From Ficedula albicollis (taxonomy: Eukaryota; Chordata; Aves; Passeriformes; Muscicapidae): a DNA stretch of 64,000 nucleotides. The notes beneath the pieces were generated by a model. It made no database searches, was not told the DNA's origin, and saw nothing but the letters and a program-made list of their open reading frames with translations. The DNA lies in the NCBI RefSeq assembly GCF_000247815.1, contig NC_021673.1, positions 107,589,432 to 107,653,431 on the forward strand. Direction: 5' to 3'. The position numbers and the translations under genes were made by a program. Within the stretch, counting starts at the first letter, position 1. The number at the start of each line of letters is the position of its first letter. Positions 37,146 to 50,543 of this stretch are shown here, piece after piece.

Positions 37146-39500
37146 CAGCCTAAGCTGCTATCAGGGGAACAAAAAGCTGGTGTGGAGTTTGTTACCAGCA
37201 GACTGACAGACCTGCAGTGATGAAAGTGCTTGTCAATCCTTACGTGTTGTTTGCACATTAGTTTGTTTACTTGTTAATACGACCTGTGGCTTTTAACATT
37301 TTTCTTTGACTACAGCACTTACAATTTAAGAAAGATACTCTGTGAGTTTCTCCTGAGAAGGATACCCTTCAGAAAGGTTTCCCTGTAAGACAGAAGGATG
37401 CTGAGCAGAGGAGCTCACAAAGGAGATAACTGTCAAAGTATGGCAATCCTGCAACTCTTCAAAGTAGAGCAAGAAAGTGTTACTTAGCTACAATGTGGTT
37501 GACAAAAAGGTTTATTAACTTGGTTAACACATCTCTTCAATTTACAATTTTCCAGGTAGTGTGAACTGATGGCAATAGATTTTTAGTACTTAAATTGAAG
37601 ACATAAAAAGCAGATGCATTTCCCCAGGTTACTTGGCCTTACATGTCTTATGTTGCTGCATTTTCATACAGGTACTTCAGTTTTTCACATTATATCTAGT
37701 ATCCATGCAAATCATGACTTCTCATGGTACTTTCCAGGAGTGCAAACAGTAAAGGCAGGAACAGGGTTGATGTAGTCTCACAGATCAAAAAAGCAATGGA
37801 CAGGATTTTGCTGTTCAGGTATTGTGAAACATTTTCTGTCATCCTAGTTCAAAAGGTAATGAATGTAGCATGATCAGCACCAACACAGAAGTAATAGTGT
37901 ACAATATATTTTTGAACTTTTTGTTCCTGCCTTCCCCATTCACTCTTTTCATGCCATGTGGGTAGCTAGCAGATGTGTTACATTATACTGCATTAAATCC
38001 TGTAGAGGCAATAGTCTTAAGTGCTGTGTCAAATATTTATAATGTGGAATTATTTTAGGACAGGAGCCAAGTGCAATATGGCATCCTTCATAGTGTCTCT
38101 CTTGTTTTTGTAAGAAGTGGAAGCTCAGCTACTTACAATTACAATTTTACTTCTCCTTTAATCTTCAACAACCCTTTTCATTTGCCACCATTTGAATGTG
38201 TTTTAATTATTACCATATTCATTAGAGCCACTCTTGCTTTCTTTATTAGCTCTCTTATTTCAGCTGGGAAGGGCCAGGTTTTCAGGATTCCCATTCTAGC
38301 CCTCATGCTCATTTGGCTGGATAAGACTCATCTTCCTTGGGCCCGGGAGGCTCAGCACACGTGCAGGAAGAACTCACTGACTCTGTGCCCTCCAGCAAAC
38401 CCATGGCTACAGACCAGCTGCTGGGAAGGGCCAGCCTGCAAGTCATCAGTGCAAGGCTGGGTGCAAGGTGATGCCATCATGAGGGGCCCAGGATTTAGTG
38501 TATTGGTGCTCCTGGACTGTGGGGTGTGGAGCCCAGTGGGGCAAATAAGCCTGGCACATCCTGCCAGCTGTTTTGCACCTTTTGCATCACAGGGAGGTTA
38601 TGCTTTTTGAAATTATATTCTCCTTGGTGTTCAAGACACTAGTAGTTTCAATAGCAAAGAAGCATTTTCACTCCTAGATCTGCTTTATCTGCATAATGTT
38701 GTGTTTATAGACAATGTCTTGCTTTTTTCTTTTTTTGCTTTGCAAAAATGAAGACCCCAACCATAGTGGCCTGTCCTGAAAATATCTAAAATACTTGTAG
38801 CTATTTTCTCTTTAGAAAACCAGCATGTTCAGTGAGTTTGTTATTCATCTAAGTCCACGTGTCTTCCATTTATGAGTCTGCTTAAATGCCAAACTTCTGC
38901 CTCCTTCTTTTACTTCCTTTGACTTCCAAGCTTATCCAAGTCACTTTTTTAATGGAATTAATTTACAGGTTAAGTTAGTCAGTAGAGATTATTTACTCAG
39001 AAATATTGACAATATTTTTACTCCTTATTCAGAAATATTTCTCTCTGAATGCATTTGTTACTCAACCAGCTGTATGATTGACTGCATAGTTGAATTGTTC
39101 AGTTCTTTTTGATTGTTTCAATCATTTACCTACACATGCAGGATCCCAGCTTCATAGTTTGATATTCAACAGGAAAATGCCTTTTTGTTTGTAGGCAATT
39201 TTCTAAAGACTTCAAAAGTGTTTTGTCATTTAGATAAAAGTTTAGAAGCATCATTCTCACCTACTGTAATTCATAGTGTCTGAGTTTGATTGAGGCCAGA
39301 GTCTGTTTCAGTGCCTCAGTTTGTTTGTCCATTAGCCTGTGAGCATGGCTAATGTAGCATGGAGAATGCCCAGATATTTCCATGTCAGTCTCACGTAGTG
39401 ACACATAAATAGGACTGTTTGCTATCACTCTATCACTTGAAGTGAGACTTTACACTGATCAGTATTGGTGTGGCTGTAGCTGAAATACAAGGAAAGATGG
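37146..39500. other. Intron 2 segment without gene
   Basis: AT-rich intronic sequence. The largest ORF (179 codons, 38071-38610, +) has no recognisable domain or gene-like context and is taken as chance. Confidence 0.55.
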
Positions 39501-40090
39501 ATGAGATGAGATGAGATGAGATGAGATGAGATGAGATGAGATGAGATGAGATGAGATGAGATGAGATGAGATGAGATGAGATGAGATGAGATGAGATGAG
39601 ATGAGATGAGATGAGATGAGATGAGATGAGATGAGATGAGATGAGATGAGATGAGATGAGATGAGATGAGATGAGATGAGATGAGATGAGATGAGATGAG
39701 ATGAGATGAGATGAGATGAGATGAGATGAGATGAGATGAGATGAGATGAGATGAGATGAGATGAGATGAGATGAGATGAGATGAGATGAGATGAGATGAG
39801 ATGAGATGAGATGAGATGAGATGAGATGAGATGAGATGAGATGAGATGAGATGAGATGAGATGAGATGAGATGAGATGAGATGAGATGAGATGAGATGAG
39901 ATGAGATGAGATGAGATGAGATGAGATGAGATGAGATGAGATGAGATGAGATGAGATGAGATGAGATGAGATGAGATGAGATGAGATGAGATGAGATGAG
40001 ATGAGATGAGATGAGATGAGATGAGATGAGATGAGATGAGATGAGATGAGATGAGATGAGATGAGATGAGATGAGATGAGATGAGATGAG
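39501..40090. repeat. (ATGAG)118 pentanucleotide array
   Basis: 590 bp of perfect ATGAG repeat with no interruption. It starts from a short agatggatgag seed and ends in atggagagag. The minus-strand translation is a repeated LISSH pseudo-peptide, not a protein. Confidence 0.98.
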
Positions 40091-43000
40091 ATGGAGAGAG
40101 CACAGAGCTGAGTGATGAGATATTTTGTGCAACAAATGCTTGTCCTCTGCCAGACATTTTCTGAGGGGTGCCAGTCCTTACCTTTGCACAACTATATGCA
40201 TTCATTCCTGTGCTATCACTCTTACTGGAAATTTTTCTCTGCATTTAGGAATTTAGAGAATGTATTCAACTACATCTTCTTGGTATTTTATTGATATTTG
40301 CTGGATTTCCAAACTAAAACCAACAGCTTCTCTATTCTAATCATTGTTGTATTATAAAGGGAGGCATCTATGACCAGTGTATAGTAGGGAAAAGGAGGGT
40401 AGGCCCCAAGTTTCTCTGTAAGGGCCTTCTTTTAATACTTTCAATCCCAAATCCTAGTGTAAAAGTAACATAATTTTTATCATAGCATCTTGACAACTTT
40501 AATCTTGTCTGCTGGCACAGGCTGTAACTCACTCTTCAGACCCTTTCTGCTGTTTGCAAATGGCCTCTAGGAAAATGGAAACTATCTGCTGTTCCATTAA
40601 AAAGGCAATTGAAACAAACATAAGGATCTTGGCACAGGAGTCCAAGTCAATCTTAGTTTCTCAATTCAGTGTGGTATTTTCTCATTCCCTAAGAAAGGAA
40701 CACTGTCTGAGGTTTTCAGCTGCTCTGGGTGGGCTCACAAGCCAGCAGAATGAAGGGGTGGTTTCTACCCAACTTGGCTCGGGTCTTGTGTAGCAGCTCA
40801 TAAACACCATGATTTGCATAACCTCTCCAGCATCTGCGTGAAAGAGACTGTCAGTCAACACTTCTGGCATGTCAGGGTCATTCTTAACACATTAGATGTG
40901 AAAGGGCACCAGCAGGGTGAACTTAATATCCTTCCACTGATGAGACCCACATACCATCCGAGACAGGGAAGGATGTTTTCAATCAGGGCAAAATGATGAC
41001 TACGAGTTGGGACCACTCAGCCTCTGAGCTGTTTATCAATCAAATATATTACATTCTTCATATGTGATATGCTTGAAACTATCTACATTTTCAGGTCTCA
41101 TTGAGACATAAAATAGCCAGACTGTCAGTCTGGTTTTCATTTGTGCTCCTTCCAGCTCTGCTGTAATTGAGAGCAGCCTCATGCAGTCTATCTATAGCTT
41201 CCATTTAGGCTTGTGCGCTTCCTGCTCTCACACAGGGTCCATCAGAGTAGCAACAAGAGAGAAGTTTGGGGAAGAATAAAGAAAATGTGAAGAATACATT
41301 TTGCTTTGACAGACTATTTCATTACCAGACCCTGAAGAAATTTTTCATTTTTAATTCATGCTTGCTTTCAAGCATGGGTTGTAGTTTTTGTTCGCCCTTT
41401 AGTCTCTCTTTGATTTCAACAAGATTTAGTTTCTAAGGCACTTTTTAAAGTCACTGGATGTTTGCACCTGCATCTTTAGATGATATTGTGCCCTAGACTA
41501 TGCCAGCATGACTTGCTCTCAGCCCCAGTAAAAGCCAGTGAAAGGACATTGTCCATTCCAGGCCAACATCCTGGCTTCTGGTCTCTTTTTGCTTGACTAT
41601 GTCAAAGAAAATAGGTAAGGTACAAGAGGGCGATGGGAAAATTTAAATAAAACTTTTTATGGAAAGAATTAATGAGGCAAATGACTTTGTGAAGATTGTC
41701 ACCCCTGGGTCTCAATCCTTCCTTAAGCCACCCAGCATTTCTTCGGGCACTTAAGAGTCCCTGCAGCCCATGACTAACTGAAATTCCTGCTTTCATGCTG
41801 AGCATGTTCCTAAGTGCATTCCCCTTCCTTCAGCTGGCTTGGAGGAGGGAATTCCTTCACTCAGGCCTTCTGAGGGTTAACCCACTGGCCTATGCAATGT
41901 CTGTTATGGCAAACAAATCAGCTTCATTCTTTACATATTTCCTTACCATTTGCCTGTCATTGTTCATTAGGGGCTTTTTCTAGTTCACTCAAGACATAAC
42001 CAGTTGTTGGATGCTCTAGTATATCTTGTTATATATTATCCTTGAAATCGATTTAGTGCCCAGTATTTTTTTTTTTAATTATTCAGAGTCTGCCTATGAT
42101 TTTGATAGATTTCCCTCTTTCGCATCCACATATGATAACATAAGTAATGTCTGAGTTGGAGATTGTCCTTTGGTCTTTTAGCAATAGATGTTTGCTGACC
42201 AAATATTATTTATGATAAATGTGGCTGTTGCCCTGTCAATTGATATCCTGTCAAAAATGTTGGCCTCATCTCCTTTTCTGCATTTCCAGGGGGATAATAT
42301 GTTGTTTCCAAGGTGTGCAAATTATTTAGTATCTGGTATTCATGCTTATTTCCAAGTAGTATTTGCTCTAAGATGTCACTGGGGATATCAGTACTTGGAG
42401 GGTTTTTTATAACAGACTGTTAATACTTTGGTTTTGTGAAGCTGAATGCTTCATTTACACATTGACTGGGCTGTCACTTAGAAAAGCAGGACTACCAGCA
42501 AACTGAGCTTAATTGTTGATAAACTTTGTGGTAACTTTATGGTAGACCACCACATTTCTCTTTCCTCAAAACTGAGTACAAGTCAACAAATGGAGATGGA
42601 TATGGGGATTTTGCTCTAGGAAGACCAAAGGATGTGGGTTTTAGAAGGGCTAGGGAGTGTGTGCATAGTCAGGGGAGTGCACTACACTTTGCACTTTGTC
42701 AGGCTTTTTTGGGGAAACACTGTTGTCCCAAAACATTTAGTATGATCTGTAATAAACATTGGAAAGGGTGTTAGAAGAATGTGCATGTTAAATTAAAGCC
42801 AGGTCCAACTTTAAATCACTCTATGATAATGCCTGCCTTTTTCAGACTTGCTTGTATTAACCAGTTTAAAAAGAGGCTGAAATGCTGTGATGATGAACAT
42901 CATTTGGGGAGAAGCTAATTAAAGCAGAAGGGAGTTCAAATACACATCCTTCCTCTACTTCATTTTAAAGAACTTCTTATGAATAAGTTCCAAATGACAC

Positions 43001-43447
43001 AATCAATCAGATTCGTTTGCTGGTGCTTTTTGTCAATTGATTTTTCTTCTTTTTAACAGCTGCATCCCTGTGCAAATGTAAAATCTGAGCTCCCCACTGA
43101 GCCCTGAGTTTGGAATAATTCAAACCTCATCTGAAACTTTTTTTCCAAGCTTCAATACTGCCATTCTGTGTGTGTGTGTATATGAAGTTCAAGTCTTTTT
43201 CTTACATGAAAATTATTGAAATAAATGTTTTTTCAATGAAGACTGGTTGAATAATGTTTAGCACATTTAAATCCAAACAATCAGTTCCATGTGTGATTAG
43301 AAAATACTTTTCTTTCCAAAATAATGTGGGCATCTCTTTATTACAGTTTTATAATGCCAGTACCTCTTTCTCTCTCCTAAGTCTTGAAGACTATATTCAG
43401 TTAGTAAGAGTACTAAAAAATGCTCATTTATACAATGTGTGTGTGCA
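40091..43447. other. Intron 2 segment without gene
   Basis: AT-rich intronic sequence with a T-run at about 42067-42077 and a short TG run at about 43168-43179. No exon or transposon was recognised. Confidence 0.55.
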
Positions 43448-43530
43448 TTTGTGTATACATACACGTAAAACATGCATGGATGTGTGGTTTTTTGTGTATA
43501 CATACACGTAAAACATGCATGGGTGTTACA
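43448..43530. repeat. Tandem duplication, 43-bp unit
   Basis: Copies at 43448-43490 and 43491-43530 share gtgtatacatacacgtaaaa and then catgcatgg. The shared core is essentially identical. Confidence 0.93.
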
Positions 43531-44474
43531 CATGCCTATGTTAGGGAGTATCCTGTGGAATTCTAGGTACATCATTTACCACAAATATGTTGTTTAAGGT
43601 GATGGTAGGTTTTCAGTCTTACTCTGCTTTGTCACACTGAGAAACAATGAGAGCTTTCCAAAATAGTTTAGATGCCATATAATTATTTTAGCAGCTGTGG
43701 TTTCAGTTACCTTTAATTAGTTCCCCCTGCAGCTTTAAATAGAGGCTTCTGTTAAATGCAGTTATTTTCTTCTGCAGATGGCATGATGAAGTGTGGCTAC
43801 TCATAAAAGGAGACTACTGAACACCACATGGCAAAATTGAGGATCTAAAGAAATGCGATTATGAGTTAAGGACATGGATTTCTCCATGGATTATTCATGA
43901 TTTCCAGTCACTATGTTTTTATATCAGAATGGTCAGCCCGAAATTTTATGTCAGCTGGCATTGCTGAAAATGTTGGCTTAGGTGTTCGAGAGCTGGTGAG
44001 ATAACCTTCCACCATGAAAGCAAATGGTGTTATGACACTGTCCTGTATTTTCCCTGTATCAGGGGAAAATGTATTGTCTCAGTGGCCCCAACCCTCCTAG
44101 AAAGTGTGGCTCAATCCCTATGAACATCTGTTAAACAGACGAAAAAGCCTCCTAAAGACAATTTCTTTCTCTTACGCTTAGAACAAATTTTCAGACCCTG
44201 TTAAGGCCTATAAGGTTTTAAACATTCCAGTTGGAAACTGTAGGGCTGCATTCTGTTTCCATAGGACTCAATGGGACGTGCTCTGCTGCCATCCATAGCA
44301 GCAAGCACACACACAATTAGGATTTCATATAATAATTTCTTACAGAATTCTTCAGATATTTCAAGTTCAGCAACTTGGTGACTCTTCAGCTGTATAAACA
44401 AAAGCCACGTGAAGCAAAGTAAGGGTTCACAACAACACGAGTTTTAAGGGGTAATTTTAATTTTTTTTAAAGAG
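43531..44474. other. Intron 2 segment without gene
   Basis: AT-rich intronic sequence in which I see nothing supportable. Confidence 0.55.
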
Positions 44475-44644
44475 ATAAAAACAAGTTTACATAAATAGAG
44501 ACGTTTGACTTGTATTGCTGCTGACGGACAAGGAGGGAGGTGTCAGAGTCATGACTTCTATAAAAACAAGTTTACATAAATAAAGACGTTTGACTTGTAT
44601 TGCTGCTGACTGACAAGGAGGGAGGTGTCAGAGTCATGACTTCA
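44475..44644. repeat. Tandem duplication, 85-bp unit
   Basis: Copies at 44475-44559 and 44560-44644 are adjacent, begin with ataaaaacaagtttacataa, and differ at two positions (atagag/ataaag, gacgga/gactga). Confidence 0.95.
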
Positions 44645-47600
44645 TTCCGTGAGAGTGAACTTCAGCCTGGAAGGAGGCGATGCAAGGCATGGTGTAGCCG
44701 GACCCGACAGGCAGGAGAGCCCTGCTGGCTTCCTTCTGCAACTGCTGGATTGTTTAATTAATTAAAAAATTGTTTCTGTTGCAATGGCAAATGTTCCAGT
44801 TTGCACTGTTACCCAAGGTCAGAGCTCACCTGACCTCCCTGGCAGAGGAAGAGAAGGGTAAGGAAATCAGGAAAAAAGAGAGTAAGCAAATCACTCTAAG
44901 GAAGCCTTGTTCCCTTTACCCCCAAACCCAGCAGAGCAAAAAAGGCTGAATTGAAAGGGAAAAGGGCTAAGACTGAGATTGATTAAAAGAGGTCCAACCC
45001 GAAGAAAAGGCAAGGAACAAAACAACTGAGACAGAGAAAAATAAACTACATTAAGATTGAGCTGGGATGAGGCAGTCGGCCACTGGCCAGGAGGGAGCAG
45101 CTGCAGCAGGAAGGCCTGGGTCCCATTGAAACAGAAAAGGGGCCATCTTTCTGCTGGAATGAAAGGGAAACAGAAAAATAATTCACCTTTAAAGGCACAG
45201 AAATGGGATTCGAGGCTAGGGGAAGGGCAGAGAGCAATAAGACTTTGTGAGTTATTTTTTTCCTGAGAACAAGGCAGCGGCTGTTGAAATCCTCCCGCAG
45301 AGCTGTGTGATGGTGCAGATTCCTCAGAACGGGTCGGCCGCTCTGAACAGCTTCGTGCTGCACTCAGACTCTTGAATGAATGCTTGAAAATCAAGCAAAT
45401 TTTCTCATTTTTACCAGGGGAGATGAGGCAGATGACATACTATACTGATGACATCATGCCTTGCTCCAGATGTGAACATAGAGGAGAGAAAGTGTAAGAT
45501 GGATATTTCACCACAAGCCAGTGAAATCCTAGGTACTGAGGGAGAACACAAAGTTGTGAACCTCAATACACTGAGGTTTCACAAAATAAGGGGCAAAACG
45601 AGGCAAGGCAAAACCCTGTGCAATTCTGAGTTAAAATTCCAGGTTCAGGCAACAGAGAACAGATACCATAAATTAAATATTCATGCTTTGTATGAAACAC
45701 ACCATGCACACTAAGTTAATGTCATCGGTGTCACAGCAAAAAGTTGTCTGCACTGTGTAAACATAGAATTCAGGCTGGAGGAGATCAAAGGGTATGGAGG
45801 GAGCATCTTACCTGAAAGAATTCACAAGGAGGTTATTTAGAAAGATCCTGTGGTTTGGTATGTCTCAGAGCCCTTATCTAATGTTAAAAGAAACGTGTCC
45901 CACTTCAAGAACTGTTCCAGTTTCATGGTACCAGAATTGTACATTTTAGGGCTATGCATCAGAAGGCAAGGAAAATTTTCAAGTATATGTACCTAATGAA
46001 TGTAGAAGCAAAATACCCTCTTCAAATTCTGCTGGACTGGAGTTCCTGACTCTCATAGAGATCCTCAGACTCCCCATTCATAAACTATCCTACTGATTCT
46101 TGCTAAATTAGATGCCAGACTGTTGCTTCTTCGAGTGAACAGGTGTAGCACCAACCAGGTATGAAAAGGTTGAGATTCTTTAGCTTGATGTATCAGTAAG
46201 ACTGACAAATCCTGGGGAAAGGGATACTTTTGTAATATATATAGTAAAGCATGAGAAATAGAGTGTATGGACTCAGCTCAGGGAATTTTCAGAAAACATA
46301 TTTGTGTTGGGGTAAAAAAGAAGATGTAATGCAGCTGTAAGTCCTTCATTGATGGAAGTACTATGTGGGGACATAACAGGAGGGTGGTGTCACATCCTTT
46401 TCTTCTTTTTTTTTTATTTTCAGAATTGTTTTTACAGATTTTTGATGATGGTAGATGTTAATTAATTGTAAACTTGTTTGAAACTCTTGGGAGTGTTTCC
46501 ATCATCTTTGAGTAGGTGATTTATCTTGTGTGTCTGCGAAAACTTACAGCTGTACCAGAAGTAGCTGTTTCTCAGCACTGCATAAATTGTCCCCAGATTG
46601 ATACTGACAAACTATGCAAAGACATGTGGGTTTTGCAATATTATAATGCATGTTGAAGTCCTCCTATAAATGATAAACATGAGGTTAAAGAATGACTGCC
46701 ATGTTTGCTATTTGAAACTTTTGCAACATTTTCCCAAACTTCGGAGTACTGTTGTAAACAAACAAACAAAGCCACAGGAATGACTACAATTAAGCAGTAT
46801 AAACAGGCTGTGTCCTGATCAAAACAAGGGCTAGCTACATTCAAACAGTAATGGTTGCATTCTTATGCAAAAGAGGTTGGTTTGTAGTCTGAATGACCCT
46901 GTCCCTGCTTAGCTGTGCCAGGCTTTCCATTATGGTGTTCACTGTTAGGAGCTGCAGCTAAGGTGAGCTGGAGGTTAGAGTAGAGCCCTGAGAAGCTGTG
47001 GCTCAGCTTTGGCTCTCTGGTTCTGGCACAACACCTTACAGGTAACCACATCCCGCCTCTTGAGCTGGTAACTGAGTACCCGAGGCACTGCTAGTCCAGT
47101 GCCTTGTCCGAGCTGTATCCCAATTTCCCAAGGTTAGGTACACACAGCCTGGGTCACAGATTGCCAGCTCCTGCCCAGTCCAAGGAGACACAGCAGCAAG
47201 CAGAGCTCTGCACAGACAGCCAGCTCTGCAGGAGCCTTGCTTTATTGCATCCTGCTGTGCCAGGGATACAGCAAGGAACACAGGGCCAAGGCAGAGGGCT
47301 ACCAGAGGAGCTTGCTGATGAGCTCAGTGCAGGAGGTGACACCAAAATGATCCTGGAGTAAAGAACCAGCAAGGACAGGACAAAAGCAGCAAGGTCCATC
47401 TTCTAAAGGCTTGGAAATGCATTGGACCCAAAAGTGCCTAATGTTAGTGTGAACCAAGCCTTTGGTTTTCCAGCCTCAGCAGCTAGCACAGTGGTGCCAG
47501 CTTCCCCATGTCTCTGCTAATCCAGATGAATGCAACTTTGAACATGAGAAATGCAAATCTGTGCAGTGTGTTGAAAGAGTTGTTGTGACATGTCGCCTGT

Positions 47601-49729
47601 GGTGAGCAATTCCTAGCAAGTGGGAAGCCACAGTGTGTGGCAGCTCTTGCCTCTGACTGATCTTCAAGGGCAGCTCCAAGCCTGGGTGCATTGCAGGAAT
47701 TACATCTTGAAGAGAAATTAAATGGAAGTGGAAAGCTTTGGCTGACTGTGCCAGGACTTGGGCCTGAATGAAAGGTTCTAAAGCCTTCAGCAAAGCAAAT
47801 ACTGTGTTGGGACCCAACCAGGAGATTAGTGTCACCTCAAAATCATGAGCTTCTTGCATGAGAAGAGAATGGCAGTCTTCAACAGCAGCAGGAACAGCCC
47901 CTTCCAGTGCACCACTGTCTTTCCCTCCTGGGTGTCACTGATGTAGACATCTGGAGTTCAATCTCAAGTCAAGCTATGCTTCAGCAAAAAGAGTCAGTCC
48001 AGTCCAAATGTGAGCCAGAAATTGGAGAAACAGAGGAAACTGAACTGCACTGCTTAAATGAAGGCAGATTTGAAATACTCATTTCGCCTCTGAGTAATGT
48101 AGCAGACTCCTCACACTTAATGAGCAGGACCTATGGCAACAGGATGTGCAAAATAAATGGCTTACATATTTTTCATCTCTGATTTAATTTCTTCAAAGAT
48201 TCTGTCAAACCACAGTGAAATGTTAGCTAAGTTTTTAATATCTATTGAGAGGGCAGAACAGATATTTTGTCTACACTTACAGCCTCTAGATTTTTTTTTC
48301 TAGCCTCACGTTGCACTGCAGTTAGAGTTTTGGTTTGGTTTTTTTTAATCTAACCCCAAGTTTCCATGGTTTTCTCAAGATAAAGTCAGAAATGTTAAGT
48401 CTAGTCAAATTTCATACTAGTTTGGTGACAGGAGCACAAGGAATTGAGGCATAGTTAGGCTGGCCATAGCTTTGGTTTGGACCTAGCTGCAGCCAAGTGC
48501 TTTCTCTTTAAATGTTCCCAGTTCTGTATATTATGTTATTAAAGAACATAGTGCATGTGAGTGGATATATAAACATCCCCCCAACAGCGTGGAACAAGGC
48601 AGCCTGCAGGATGTGTGGTTGAAGTTGTCAGCTGCAGATACTTACCCACATGCAGGAATGGAAATACTGGTGACATTCAGCTGTTTTTGGTCTGCTGAAG
48701 TATTTTTGGTTGGGGTTGGGGTTTTTTATTACTGTTTTTGGGTTTAGTTTAATTAAGATGACAGACACCTTATAACTTCTGCGTGGAATTTATAGTGGAT
48801 GGCTCTGTCTGCACTTGGTACTTCACACAGATATGCCACAGCGAGTAGCTACATACGAGTTTTCACATGTAAGACTTGGAGTTTGGAGTTGTAGGTCACT
48901 TCTCTGTATGACCCCTCACAGAGACATTCTCTGAAAGCAGCCAAAGCTGCAACATCCCTGTCTGATGTTGTTACTTTTCCAAAAGATTCTTTAGCAAAAT
49001 GAGAAGAGGAGGTGGTCTGTTTTGAAGTGCTCTAAGGCTTTAGAAAGAACTTTTTTAAACTTGTTGGAACAGTCCTAGCCAAAAACATAAAAAATATGCC
49101 TCACTGATGAAGTTACTCAATGAAAAGCAAAAAACATAGGGCTCCATTTTGGTTCAAAATCATGAAAAATGACATGTGAGGCTTGCCCTGCAGAGATTTC
49201 CAAGAGGGTTAAGAAGAATTGTATGAAGAGATTTCTGCTCTTTGCACAAGGAGGAACCAATATTCTTAGCCTTTTGTTCCAAAGAGGCAAAGGTCTGGGT
49301 TTGATGTTGCAGATTTTCCCTCTGGTGTAGTATGGAGCACTTGCAAACTGGGCACTGGCTGTAGGATCAGACCTTTAAATGGTTTTTTTCAATATTGAAA
49401 ATACTGAGCAAAGCTGCTGACTCTGAACAGCCAGGGGAAGTGCAGACTCACATGAACCTTCCTGTCCCACAAAAAAGTAGGCTTATTTGAGTATCTTGTA
49501 GTGACATAGCCATTTGTCCTTGTGCTAAGACAAATGTGAGGTTTGCCTGGGCATCTAAGCAGAAAGGCTCTGGAGAGGTTTGTGTGCACAATGTCTTTGG
49601 AGAAACACATTTTGTCTCAGAAGGACATATCATCCTTCCACTTTATTAAGCAATCAGTGTTTTCATTTTTAGATTTAAATGAATTTGCCCAAGACTATTG
49701 GCATCTCTTCCTAGCCCCTCATTGCTTTT
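44645..49729. other. Intron 2 segment without gene
   Basis: Intronic sequence. The 167-codon minus-strand ORF at 44891-45394 is the longest ORF outside a repeat, but it has no domain and lies over a purine-rich + strand, which by itself reduces stops. About 47030-47400 is somewhat GC-richer, with overlapping chance ORFs. Two TTGGGG-like units occur near 48707-48725. None is called as a gene. Confidence 0.5.
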
Positions 49730-49905
49730 AACTACTCACTACAATTGCAAAATGGTGCAGCTTTGAAGTTGCCTGCACAGGAAAGTTCTTTTTATTCTTC
49801 TGACTAAGAGTAACCACATGAGGACTTAACGTGCTTTAAGTCACATGCAACATGCTTCATATGTCTAATTGATTTATCTTAGCTTTCCCACATGTCCTCA
49901 CACAG

Positions 49906-49962
49906 GCATGCCTCAATGCAGCTTGAAAGGAGGGAGTGCAGCCTCCTGGCTGAAAGCTGATG
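49906..49962 (+). other. Exon-like 57-bp segment in COLEC12 frame, copy 1 (unproven)
   Basis: A pyrimidine-containing acceptor (cttagctttcccacatgtcc, then tcacacag) precedes a 57-bp block ending GATG before GTAAGT. Joined after exon 2 (phase 1) the block stays open and would read MPQCSLKGGSAASWLKAD. It is phase 1 to phase 1, so it could be skipped or included without a frameshift. I do not recognise the peptide and know of no COLEC12 isoform with it. A chance pair of splice-like sites is quite possible. Confidence 0.25.
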
Positions 49963-50272
49963 GTAAGTAATTAAACCTAGCAGCAGTGAGAACCCCTGAG
50001 ACAAAATCTTTGGCAGTTTTCTACACCATATAGTGAGCTTGGGTCACCAAGGGCCTGTAAATAGCATCATAATGACTGGTTCCTCAGCAGGGATAAACAT
50101 GTGCTTTGAGTTTTCTAAATGATTCAGAGGCATGCTGTGAGATAACTACTGATAACAAGCAGATGTGAAGTTCTCTTTTCAAGACAGGGAGGCTGAGGGG
50201 GAAAGTCAAGTAGATTTTGGCTTATGGTCCTCAGAAAACCTGATATTTGAAGATCATTAAAGCCTTTTTTTT

Positions 50273-50313
<41 letters not shown>

Positions 50314-50486
50314 TACTCACTACAATTGCAAAATGGTGCAGCTTTGAAGTTGCCTGCACAGGAAAGTTCTTTTTATTCTTCTGACTAAGAGTAACCACAT
50401 GAGGACTTAACGTGCTTTAAGTCACATGCAACATGCTTCATATGTCTAATTGATTTATCTTAGCTTTCCCACATGTCCTCACACAG

Positions 50487-50543
50487 GCATGCCTCAATGC
50501 AGCTTGAAAGGAGGGAGTGCAGCCTCCTGGCTGAAAGCTGATG
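50487..50543 (+). other. Exon-like 57-bp segment, copy 2 (unproven)
   Basis: This is the same segment in the second 581-bp copy, identical in sequence, splice-like signals and frame. If the duplication is real and the segment is used, this would be a duplicated alternative exon pair. Confidence 0.25.

Noticed and set aside
38071..38610. 179-codon plus-strand ORF
   Set aside because: Composition and sequence look like intron. There is no recognisable domain or splice context.
39425..40244. Three 236-261 codon minus-strand ORFs with LISSH repeats
   Set aside because: They are the ATGAG array read in three frames.
44891..45394. 167-codon minus-strand ORF, the longest outside a repeat
   Set aside because: It has no domain and no homology I recognise, and the purine-rich opposite strand explains the lack of stops.
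47280..47361. Possible LINE ORF2 piece (reads DELSAGGDTKMILE)
   Set aside because: It loosely recalls an ADDTK-type motif, but the surrounding residues do not follow a CR1 alignment I can support.
48707..48725. Telomere-like TTGGGG units
   Set aside because: Only about two units in a T/G-rich stretch. The vertebrate telomere unit TTAGGG is not repeated here.
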